DNA from: Inonotus obliquus
Lineage: Eukaryota > Basidiomycota > Agaricomycetes > Hymenochaetales > Hymenochaetaceae
Direction: 5' to 3'
DNA: 64,000 bases
NCBI GenBank assembly: GCA_032164295.1
Contig: JAJHTX010000004.1
Coordinates: 2,542,001 to 2,606,000 of the forward strand
Shown: piece by piece, positions 35,785-45,980 of the stretch
Layout of the letters: each line of letters opens with the position of its first letter
Position numbering within the stretch: the first letter of the stretch is position 1
Made by a program: the position numbers and the translations under genes
The notes under the pieces: generated by a model
The model's input: the letters and a program-made list of their open reading frames with translations, nothing else
Told to the model about the DNA's origin: nothing
Database searches by the model: none

Positions 35785-38218
35785 ATGTCGAATGTTGCGT
35801 TTCCTTCATCCTCTCCGTCGGGTGGCCAAGCTCTGAATCGACGAGAGAACTCTGCGAATGTAGCCCCTCCACCTTCTACCGTACAGTCTAACATCGAGGA
35901 AAAATCAAGACCATCTTCATGGTGGAAACTCAACTTATCTCCTTCAGAAAGGGATTTACTTGTAGCTTCCACCGTGCTTAAGGTCCTCTTGTTCCCAACC
36001 TAGTACGTTCTGACACGAAGTGCAAAGCTTGCGTGGCTTATTACAATCTAGTCGTTCAACGGACTTCGAGGTACATAGGAACTGGTTAGCTATAACGCAT
36101 TCCTTACCCATATCGCAATGGTACTATGATGTGAGTGATTTTCTCCTGGGTGGCCTCGGATACTCATAGTGCTCGTATCTATAGACGACCTCAGAATGGA
36201 GTGAGCTCTCTGTTGCTCTGCCTTTGGTTCCAGATTGGCTGATTCTGCTCTTGTGAAGCTCTGGATTACCCACCCTTCTTCGCTTACTTTGAATATCTAC
36301 TATCGATCCCTGCTTCGTTGGTCGACAAGAGAATAGTAGATCTCAACAATCTCAACTACGACTCCTGGTCTGTCATAATCTTTCAACGCACGACGGTCAT
36401 TGTTACGGAACTAGTCCTGGCGTCTGCGTTACTTCGGTAGGAGATCTAATCCTCTCCTGCAGTGGCTGATGCTTAAGTGCCGAGTTGCTCCTCTAAGATT
36501 CATTCGCGGCGCTGTGGACCAATCTACGCAACGCATAATCTCAGCATCGCTGTTCCTTCATCCGGGATTTTTGATTGTGGACCATATTCATTTCCAATAT
36601 AATGGATTCTTATTTGGAATTTTGCTGCTCTCAATCCTCTCGGCTCGTAATGTAGAACTCTTCTCTTGTTTCAATCATCATCCACTGCGGCTGATGATAC
36701 TTACATAGGGCGATCTGCTGAGCTGCGGCTTCTTCTTTGCTGTTTTGCTCAACTTTAAGCACATCTACATGTATCAAGCTGTGAGTTGTTCTGCTGTCCT
36801 TCACGACAAGTAGCTGATCATCCCTCAGCCCGCCTACTTCGTGTATCTTCTCCGGGCATTCTGCATGTCCCCTCAAGGTTCCGTGAATCTTTCTTATTCG
36901 ATTCGCCATAGCTAAGAATAGCATCAGGGAAACTGCAATTTGCTAGGTTCTTGTCTCTTGCAAACATCGTGATTGCCGTGTTTGTTGTCTCCTTCGGACC
37001 ATTTCTACTCATGGGTCAGCTTCCGCAACTCGCCAGTCGCCTATTCCCTTTCAAGCGTGGCTTGAATCATTCCTATTGGGCCCCGAATGCATGGGCTCTC
37101 GTTACGGCTCTCGATCGCATCTTACTCAAGTGTATGTCTAGGTTGTCAGAATTGCATGAAGGTGGTTTTCTCATGGACGTTTAGACGTGAAGATGTTCGG
37201 CGGTAGTTTCGCGATCAATGCCGAAGGTGAAGCATCTTCTTCAAGAGGTCTTGTCGGGGATACTGTCTTTGCAGTCCTCCCTAACGTGAAGCCAATACAT
37301 ACCTTCATTATCACACTCGCATTCCAAAGCGTGGGTACGGTACATATGCGAACTTCTTCCGTATGTTTAGTCTCCTTTTTCATAGATCTTCATGGTAAAG
37401 CTCTGGAAAACACCCACGTACAAGTCCTTCTTGTGCGCTCTGACACTTTGCGGCTTCGTTTCATACATGTTTGGTTGGCATGTTCATGAAAAAGCCGTTC
37501 TATTGGTACTGGTACCGCTAAGGTATGCAATTTCTCGTCTCTCTGCTTCAGAACACATCCATCACACTGAATCCTAATCTTTAGTCTGCTTGCGGGTGAA
37601 ACTCATGCATTCTTCCGGACATTCGTCATTGCTAGTGTCGCAGGCATTTACTCTCTGTTCCCACTTCTCTTCACACCAGCGGGTAAGTGCTGCGCATCCG
37701 AACCACGCTCGAAAAATCAAGCGCTTATATCACTTTTGGCGAAGAAACGCCTGTGAAAATACTTTACTCGATCATATGGATGTATCTTGTCTTCCGGCCA
37801 CTTCACCGACGAGTTTATGAGTAAGTACTTCGCAATCACCTCGGGAGAATAACATCCGCAATCTTAAAAAAACAACATTACAATTGTCCGCAGATTTCCG
37901 AAGTCGTTGCCTATGGTGATAGTCGACCACCTGGAAAAATTATATCTCGCTGGCTTCGTTCTTCTCCAGACATTCGTCTCGGTGTTTCCCATACTCACGA
38001 GGCGGTTGTCGAAGCACGGTCAAGTCGATGAAGCCATTCAGAACTCTCTCAATGACTCCCGTTCGGGTGTTCAGCCAATTGACGCCGCTAGTGCCACAAC
38101 GAACGAAGGATCAATGGAATTCCTTCCGCTAATGCTTACGAGTATTTACTGCGCTATTGGTTTAACATGGGCATTCCTTCGGCTTTCGTACATCTACCTC
38201 AAGTCTTCCCCGCGGTAG
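35785..38218 (+). CDS. ALG8: ALG8-type alpha-1,3-glucosyltransferase
   Basis: About ten exons. Exon 1 (from M-S-N-V-A-F-P-S) ends with V-L-L-F-P-T-Y, and the next gives [16 protein letters not shown] small exon then joins to [16 protein letters not shown], the hallmark of the ALG6/ALG8 GT-C family, with the catalytic D in D-F-E-V-H-R-N-W. Later exons hold [33 protein letters not shown] and many membrane spans. It adds the second glucose to the dolichol-linked oligosaccharide in the ER membrane during N-glycan assembly. The WHVHEKA and F-Q-Y-N-G forms fit ALG8 better than ALG6. The stop lies 45 bp from the convergent DRG1 stop. Confidence 0.9.
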
Positions 38219-38263
38219 TCTCACGTATAGAACCTGGTCTAGTCTATGGTATACATACATATT

Positions 38264-40126
38264 TCAATTCTTTACAATATGAACAACTACGTAAATTCGG
38301 CGTCAGTTATTTTCTTACTTCCACCGAACGAAGTCGAAACATACCATCTTCGTCCTGTAAGATGTGTTCCAATCCCACCTTTTGACCTCTCGCATGCTTG
38401 GCACTCGATCCCCATACAATCGCACTATCAAATCAAGAAAAGACCAAAATACATGAGAAACAATGTTAAGTTACCATGGCAAAGATCTTAAACTGACTAT
38501 TTAAGCTGCTTCGCAATCTCCTTGTGAATCGAATTGCAAAAGTCTTCCACACTGGACTTCCCGCGTTTCAAGACGACGGGCTGAGAGTAATCTGGTGGCT
38601 GACCTCGTGGCTTTGTGTAGACTCGCACGAGGTCGAGGGATTGCCACATTACTTCAAGAAGTTCGTCTATGTTGAGCCATTCTTTTGAGGAGATGGGGAC
38701 GCTGTTGGGAATTTTGTATCTGGTGGAGTGGAAGAAATGTCAATTGGAATGTGACAGGATTGGAGACAAGAAGGGGATTTTACAGTAGGTCTAACTCCTC
38801 AATTGAGATAGCATCAATCTGAAAGAAATGTCGAATTCGGCCAAGCGTTCGTTAGACAGCGAAGTGCACCCGTACCTTGTTTAGGACCTAGATTGGAGGT
38901 CGAGTTAACAAATCACGACAAGACAAGGACAAAAGCCTTACGTAGATGCATGGAATATAGACTCTAATTCATAAGAGCGTGTTAGCGACGCATCCATGAA
39001 TAAATGGGAGGATATCAACTTACCGATTCCCCTCAATCACATCAACAATATCATCCGCCGTAGCATTCGGTTCACGAATCGCCACATCCGCATTACTTAT
39101 CCTAAATTCACTCAAAATCGCTTTAATCTCGTCGTGATCGATATTCGTGAGAGGGACAGTATTTGTTATTGCAATACCACCCTTGTCCTTCTTTCTCACA
39201 GTGATGTTGGGAGGTTTCTTGTTGAGACGGATACCGAACCCTTCCAATTCGCCTTCGATGATCTTTTTGTCGTTGAGAGGCTTGAGAACGTCGAGGACTA
39301 TGAAGATGAGGTTGCAGGTTCGGGCGACTGACGATCACAGGCTTCGTTAACCAATGTGAAGCAGGACAATAAGAAATAGACGGACCGGCAATCACTGCAT
39401 TTCAATAGGTGAGCAACAATTCCTTCAAACTGTCAACGTAAACTTACCTTGCCTACCACGACCTCTTCCATCATTAGCTCCTTCAATAATTCCGGCTGAA
39501 GGATGGATGGATGACAATTAGCTTAGACAAGCAACTATTTGCGAAGCACACACGTAGGTCGAGAATCTGAATCGGAGCACCATGCACTCTTAGCGTACCG
39601 GGAACGGTCGTGAGTGTCGTGAAGTCAATCTCAGAAACTTCAGAATGCGTTCCAGTAAGCTTTGACATTAGAGTCGACTATATGCAAGTCAGCGTCATGT
39701 ACATGCCCACAGGATGGTAAGCATACCTTTCCAACAGATGGAAATCCAACGAAACCGACAGACGCAACACCCGTACGAGCCACATCGAAACCAATACCGC
39801 CGCCTCCTCCTCCCCCACCACCAGCAGGAGCAAGAAGCTCACGACGTAACTTGGCAAGTTTCGCTTTGAGTTGACCCAGATGGTAACTCGTGGCCTTGTT
39901 CTTTTGGGCTACAAAGGAGACATTGTCGAGCGAGAAGCCGGTAAGCTATCCATACATGCTCACTCTTGGCCTGTGAGAGTTGTGAGTGCTGGTATTCGTG
40001 TAAGAAGGCTGCCGAAATTACAATACCATTTCATCCTCGATTTCCTGCGAAACCCAAAAGCGTGAGCTGAAACCTCTTGCGATATTTTCATGGAGTGCAC
40101 ACCTTGATCTTCTGCAGCGTCGTCAT
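38264..40126 (-). CDS. RBG1: DRG-family developmentally regulated GTPase (Rbg1/DRG1)
   Basis: Starts M-T-T-L-Q-K-I-K at 40126. The next exons give [26 protein letters not shown], the basic N-terminal helix of DRG proteins. An unusual run of Gly codons follows (GGGGGGGG). The G1 loop is GFPSVGKST and spans a splice; G3 is DLPGIIEGA and also spans a splice; G4 is NKID. The C-terminal TGS domain is split by a GTCAGT intron: [15 protein letters not shown] then L-Q-D-E-D-V-V-H-I-V-K-N. It binds translating ribosomes and helps resolve stalls. Without the last two introns the protein would appear truncated at K-Q-L-K. Confidence 0.92.
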
Positions 40127-40631
40127 TTTGCTGTTCGATGGATTTGCAAAGTCAGTGGATTTTCAACTCTTGAACTGGTTGAACAGCGACTTGGCATGCA
40201 ACTGCACGGGGACGCAAATGCTTACATAACGTTCTCGCGATATATTTTATTCCATTTCCCTCAAGACAATTGTAAAAGGAGCAAGTTCATTGAGTCGACT
40301 GAAATCAACTTGAATAACAGCTTGTCCAGGATGATCGAACCTGATTTTGAGTTGAACGAGTTGTATTGTGTAGTGTCAGCCCCGAAAAGGAGAAGTGATC
40401 TGGATTAGCAACGGGGGCGAACAAGCGATGGTGACCAGCCATCCACTTCATCTCGTTTCTCACAGCCATCTTTCCCATCGTCTCATCCTCAAGCACAGGT
40501 GGCCTCCTCTCGCCACTACACTCCTTCTCGATCTCCAGACATTCTTTACTTTCCGGTCGTTCGCATCTGCATGTCCTTGGCTGGCCCGGACTCCTCCCCT
40601 CGTTAACATAAATCCTCCTCCGTGACCCATC
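40127..40631. promoter_or_regulatory. divergent promoter RBG1/KCH1
   Basis: 505 bp between divergent starts. CT-rich tracts on plus at 40460-40560 suit the KCH1 promoter. No gene seen. Confidence 0.45.
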
Positions 40632-42641
40632 ATGTGTTGTGGGGGCCCGCAATGGAAGCGAGAGGTCGTCCCAGACCACAAAGTCAGTCTGCTTTCATAC
40701 TTCACGGCTGCTTTATTTAGGACCTTTTTCTCGTCTAGTTCGACTTCATAGACACTCGAGACTTCGCTGACCATAGTTGTTGGATGCGCACAAAGTGCGT
40801 CAATGGCTCAGTCGGACGACGAAGGAGTACTGATCACTATCTTTCACCAGATATCTTTTCCTTTATGTGCTCGTCCTCAAGTCATTCCTCGTCTACGTGT
40901 TCGATATCTTCACCGCCATCACCATGTTATCATCCGACACCTGGTCAAATCATATCTTCAATAGTTGTCAGAAAGAAGACGACAATGGTTGCGTGTTCAT
41001 TCCGTTCGAAGTAGGAAAATGGCTGTTTGTCGGGTGTATTATCTGCTCCTTCTTGCTGGTATGAGAGATTATTGATCGCTGTAAGGGTGTGGCTAACTTG
41101 TTACAGCTTGCGTACGAGGCACGAAAATCGAGGAAGATTATCCTGAGTCGAGATATCTCCTATGCTTTCACTAACATCATGGCAAACAATTATTACTCCC
41201 TGAGTACGTGCGCGAGAAACATCCAATGCGAACCGATCTCATGCTTTCTTACAGGATCCTATGATCATTTCTGCTTTTTCAGCCACATCAACGATTCTAC
41301 AAAGACGATCGACGATTTTGCTTTCTTCGTCTTCTTCACATTTAAGAGTGCGCAAGACTACTTTTTACTTTACGGAGGTATTTTACTAACTCGAGTTCAG
41401 GTTGGAAGCGTGTTTGTTTCGCAGACGGGCCTCGACAAAGCATCAATGCCCTCACACTCTATTCGTTTTACTTGTCACAGAAGGATAAGCCTGGTTCGAC
41501 AATTGATTTCAACAAGTATACGAATGGGAGCCTTATAACTGGTGCCCTTATCTGTTCAACTGCGACAACGGTCCTTATCTTCATCGGCTCTGCTTTATTC
41601 CTCATTGTCGCGGGCATCTGTTATATTCCTTTGTTATGCCATATTCGTGGTAATCTCAAGGTATGTTGTCTAGGTCATTGTGTCAACGCTAGCCTCTAAA
41701 AGCATCGGTATCGCAGGAATACTGCTGTCACAAAGTTGACAAGGTAGCTTTTCGCGTCTTCTACAATCCTGTGATTGGATGCTTACTTCTGTTCCCAGCG
41801 TATATCTGAAATTGTACGACGAAAGAAGAAGGAACGCCTCGCTGCAGCTGCGAAGCTCGCAAGGAAGGAAGCGGCTGGCGATTATTCTCACCTTAAGAAT
41901 AAGAAGGGAGAGCTCAAACACAATCCCTTGCCCCAGCCAACGCTGCCAAACATCAAGCTCGATGACGATGACATGGACGATGGCACATCTATCCGTACTC
42001 GTGTTCCTCAGGCTCAGGGGAACGATTACTACTATTCTGATAACAAGTATGGATACGCCAACGACTACCCACCACCAATGCCCGCCTACTCGCAACAGTA
42101 TAGTTACGCCCAGTCCGTACATTCTTCAGAGGATCCCTCTGCTTATTATGGCGATAGTAAACACGAGAGCCAGACCACGCTTACAGCAGCTGCCGCACCT
42201 ATAGCCCGCCAAGGTAACACCGATTCGTACTTGGCAAATCCTCATAGCGCCAATTACAACGGAGGATTTGGATACGACGGACAGAATGGCGGGTATGGTA
42301 ACGACGCATACGGTCATGGGTACGCAGGTTATGGCCAGGATGTGCCGGGTGCATATGCTGTTGGCGGCGATCCGAACGAATACGGGCACTACGGGCAAGC
42401 ATACTCGACTCATGGGCATGGATACGAGCAGGATATCGGCCAAGCCCAGTCGTATGCATATCAACCACAGACAGATTATTCCCAGCCACTAGCAAATGCA
42501 CCCGCCCGAACTGCTTCGCGAGCACAGAACCATCAATACGACGCGTCTGCGTATAGTCAATCTCGACAGGGGCGAAACGGTGGTACCGGTACCGGTGGGT
42601 ATGATGCATATGGGCATAACGGTGGATACGCTGTAGGGTAG
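40632..42641 (+). CDS. KCH1: KCH1/PRM6-like low-affinity potassium transport protein
   Basis: Eight exons (40632-40682, 40739-40794, 40851-41058, 41107-41203, 41255-41347, 41401-41660, 41717-41743, 41799-42641), 1635 nt, 544 aa. The 5' exons are short but diagnostic: M-C-C-G-G-P-Q-W-K-R-E-V-V-P-D-H-K joins F-D-F-I-D-T-R-D-F. Then VLVLKSFLVYVFDIFTA (span 1), N-Y-Y-S-L-R-S-Y-D-H-F-C-F-F, F-T-F-K-S-W-K-R-V, and DGPRQSINALTLYSFYLSQ. A further span (STATTVLIFIGSALFLIVAG) precedes a basic segment. The C-terminal ~200 residues are Tyr/Gly/Gln-rich and disordered. Yeast Kch1 and Prm6 mediate K+ influx during pheromone response. Confidence 0.88.
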
Positions 42642-42896
42642 TGATGAATCTGGTTGTCTTCTTCGGACTATGTGTAAATTCTCTTTTCTATTCTTTTATT
42701 CTCATGCCCGAAGTTTTTTGTCCCTCGTGTACGATCAGTTGTCCATGTCCGTTTTCGGTACAAGTTTCTTGTTGGTATGTATATGCGTAACCGTTAGTGC
42801 AAGCCGCTCTAATACATTTGGTCTGTTCGTAATAAGTGTTAGTGTGACAAGAAAAGGAAAGCGACGATCGGTCGCGTCGGTTTTCTCGGTCAAGAC
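42642..42896. other. KCH1 3' flank, likely former IMP2 promoter
   Basis: 255 bp from the KCH1 stop to the left copy of the transposon target-site duplication. Before the insertion this sequence would have joined directly to IMP2 three bases before its ATG, so it is the best candidate for the ancestral IMP2 promoter. Confidence 0.6.
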
Positions 42897-42909
42897 TACT
42901 CTAAACTTT
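42897..42909 (+). repeat. target-site duplication, left copy
   Basis: TACTCTAAACTTT, identical to 51797-51809. The last Ts merge with the transposon poly(T), so 10-13 nt are informative. Flanking bases differ (C before the left copy, G before the right). Confidence 0.88.
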
Positions 42910-42925
42910 TTTTTTTTTTTTTTTT
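42907..42925 (-). other. poly(A) tail of non-LTR retrotransposon
   Basis: 19 Ts on the plus strand, that is poly(A) on the minus strand, at the 3' end of the element and abutting the duplication. Confidence 0.88.
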
Positions 42926-43337
42926 AAATGTATTTATTACGCGCGTCAGTAATTCTAGTTACAAGTGCGCGGCAGACAAAATCTACGTGGTGGTGTGAAC
43001 TCTAAGAGTGGTGAAGTAAGAAAAGCAGAGAAAAAGGTAGTAGTATGGTGCTCTAAAGAAAGGACTAAAGGGCGCGACGCTGGGGAGGTAGGGGAATTAG
43101 AAAGGGTTAATAGAAACTATTTTTGAATGTATATACTGTAGACTTAGGTAAGCCTAATAAAGTTATTTACGAAAAATTGCCCGTTTCGGTCAAGTTTGTT
43201 TAGGGCCGGTCATAATCATATAAACATACGACTTACAGAAAATTGGAAAGTAAGAAAATAAGAGAAACAGGTAAGATAGGAGTGTGGAGGGAATAGTATT
43301 AACGGGGGGGAGGGAAACATAACCGAGTCATAAACAA

Positions 43338-44085
43338 TTAAGAATCTGACCTTGTGAGTTGCCGTGCCCATTCCAGAGGCATCTCCGCCTCTGGTCCCAG
43401 TTCCTCTTGAGCGTAGTTGCGTGCGATCCCTAAGTCTATGTGGTCGTCGCGGGTGTCCAGGCCCTCTTCTTCCATCCGCGCGTACGCCAAGGCTATAGCC
43501 TCGGCGGAGGCTCGTTCCGTGATGAAGAAAGGTGTGGTTTCCTTCAGCCAGTCCGCAAGGGGTCCAAGGTTTCTATCCTCGGCCCATTCGGTGTAGTGTG
43601 CAGGCGGACGCGTGGTGGCCGGCCAGTTTAGCGTCCTAGCCAGGACCTCGCATCCGCCGAGTATGTGTGCTGGGGATTGTACTGGCCATGGGGGGTGGTT
43701 GTGCCAGCGACAATGGATGGTAATGCCGCGTTGTAGGCGATACTCCCTGGGGAGCCGCTTGAAGAAGCCGCCAAATGGGCCTGCGTTGCATAGTACTTGG
43801 GCGACGTGCGCAATGTCCTTTCGGCGCCGGGCAAGCTTCAGTAGTTTTCTGGGTTTCCTCAAGGCAGGGCCATTGATGCCGAGGTACTGTGGTCTGTTGT
43901 CTGTGGAACGGCTGATCTTGCCGTTCCAGGAGGATAGGAGTTTGTCGACTGCCTTCTCTAGCAGAGCGGCAGTGGAGGGGAGTTCGCTCGTTGGGGGGAG
44001 GTTCGCCGCTTCCTTTGCCAACCTATCTGCCAACTCACTGCCGCTGATGCCCGCATGGCCGGTGAAGAGAACTACGTGCAGCTGA
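43338..44085 (-). pseudogene. ORF2 fragment: RNase H C-terminal part and ORF2 tail
   Basis: Reads L-H-V-V-L-F-T-G-H-A-G-I-S-G-S-E-L-A-D-R-L-A-K-E-A, the last RNase H block of LINE ORF2 (usual form GHxGIxGNExADxLAK). A basic region and a Cys/His cluster (C-R-W-H-N-H ... A-H-I-L-G-G-C-E) follow, as in many ORF2 tails, and it ends at 43338. About 248 codons remain of what is usually more than 1,100. The upstream RNase H, RT and endonuclease sequence is replaced by inverted repeat at 44063. Confidence 0.8.
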
Positions 44086-45329
44086 GCTCGGTATCAAGCC
44101 CGGTATCCCATTCTACGCTTACCCCATGCTACGGTACAGTCCCATCTACATCTTCCAGTATCCACCAGCACACCCAGAGAAACCGTCAGTCCCATTTCTC
44201 GAAGTACCGAATGCCGAGAGTACCGGTACCGAGCGCCAAGAAACCCGGTACCGAGAATACCGAGAGTACCGAGTGCCGAGAAACCCGGTACCGAGACAAA
44301 CTGACAATTCAACATGCTCTCATGACATGGATCGGACGTCTCCCTCTCTGGTATTCATTCCTGATGGTTGGAGTATGCATGCCGGTTCTTTGGGGAAGCT
44401 CAGGGTCAGTATCCATTAAGGTTTTCAGGTCCGGTACCACCAGGAACGCGTCGGTATCGTTTGGCAGGGGTTCAAATCTCTTGTCCTGAGGACTTTTCAT
44501 CCAGGGGTACTATATGCTACGTTTTCATTGGTATCTTGTCCTCCCTAACCCTTTCTTGTTGTCCCCCTGATGGCTCTACTGTAATCATTCTTCTTATGAC
44601 ATTTTTCTTTGTTTTGATCTTCCTTTTTACTTTCTCCTTTTGGACTTATGAGCTAACTACGGTACAGTAGTATAAATATCTCCTCCTGTACGTAGTAGCT
44701 CTCCAGGTAATCTTAGGAGCTAGCCTCTAGCGTGAGGGCTCAGGTTTTCCTCACCCCCTTCTCAGTCTCATCTCAGCTTCGTCTCAAGTTCTGTCCCAGT
44801 TTCGTCTCAAGTGAACCTCAGGAGTTAGCCTCCCGTGCGAGGGCTCAGGTTTGCTTCCCAGTCCAGTCGACACCTTCATCTACCAGTCTCCCTCATTCTG
44901 TTTCTCGCTATACCACCCCGTGCTAGCTGTTTCCTTGCAATACCGACCTGTACCGACGTTTTTCCCACGGTACCGACATTTTGTTATTCTTCGTATTTTG
45001 CACATCCACCTTTCGTTTCTGTACTGAGCTTTTGTTCTACAACGTTTCTGCACATACCGATCCCGTTCGTTCAAGTACCGACCTGTACCGACGTTTTTCC
45101 CACGGTACCGACCCTCTCGATTCCAGACAAGAACACATTCCCCCCGACATCTAGCTGATCCAGCACCCCTTTCTACCATTCCTTTGGCTCTCTTTACATC
45201 CCCCTTCTACAGACAACAAGTACCGTGAGCGTACTGGATAAGTACTGCCTCATTTGGCCCTCCCCGTATTCTTATACCATACACCCCTCGACCGGTACCT
45301 CCGGTACCGGCCGCGATCTTGCACATTTA
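44063..45329 (+). repeat. left inverted arm (copy of element 5' region)
   Basis: 1267 bp matching the reverse complement of 50327-51684 with scattered substitutions and small indels. Matching blocks include the AG-rich segment at 44309-44500, the CTCACCCCCTTCTCAG segment at 44751-44766 and the ACGTTTTTCCCACGGTACCG repeats at 44952-45115. It breaks at GCACATTTA (45321-45329). Confidence 0.88.
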
Positions 45330-45980
45330 CCGGTACGTGGCGGTACTAAGTCGTACAGTCACAGACAAGTCGTCGAGAGAGAATAGTAGGGCCTGGCTGG
45401 ATTGATGAGTACAGGAGGCTATAGGTGACCGCTCAAGAGGAGAGGTATCAGAAGACGATCAATACCGAGACGAATCCGTCGATACCGAGTCGTCTGGTGT
45501 CCGGTATCACGGTAGAGAGAACGAAGCAGTAGAGAAGGCGAGCTGAGGAGGTGTTTCTGATGGGACTGGTTGTGAGACGAGAGACGAGGGCGACGAAGAC
45601 GAGAACGATGACTACCGGTGAATGTGCGAGAACGCGGCCGGTATCAGAAATACTGGACGAGGGGGGTATGATTTAGATGCGTTGGGAGGGCCGGTACGTG
45701 GCGGTACTAAGTCGTACAGTCACAGACAAGTCGTCAAGAGAGAATAGTAGGGCCTGGCTGGATTGATGAGTACGGGAGACTATAGGTGACCGCTCAAGAG
45801 GAGAGGTATCAGAAGACGATCAATACCGAGACGAATCCGTCGCTACCGAGTCGTCTGGTGTCCGGTATTACGGTAGAGAGAACAAAGCAGTAGAGGAGGC
45901 GAGCTGAGGAAGCGTTTCTGATGGGACTGGTCGTGAGACGAGAGACGAGGGCGACGAAGACGAGAACGACGACTACCGGT
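45330..45980 (+). repeat. 361-bp tandem repeat, ~1.8 copies
   Basis: Unit 1 is 45330-45690; unit 2 is 45691-45980 and cut short. Both begin CCGGTACGTGGCGGTACTAAG and differ by a few substitutions. The end of unit 1 (45621-45690) is a diverged copy of the sequence at the ORF1/5' region junction (50327-50410), in the orientation opposite to the left arm. Confidence 0.88.

Noticed and set aside
35670..35972. 100-codon ORF antisense to ALG8 exon 1 as the true start of the minus-strand hypothetical gene
   Set aside because: It overlaps a confident exon; the ATG at 35744 needs no overlap, though the model stays weak.
38494..38510. RBG1 truncated at K-Q-L-K by a stop
   Set aside because: The TAG is formed at an intron donor; splicing restores K-Q-L-K-Y-A-I-V-W-G and the rest of the TGS domain.
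44460..44480. Pol III B-box-like GGTTCAAATCT, possible tRNA-derived SINE
   Set aside because: No matching A box or cloverleaf was found, and the other arm has a changed base.
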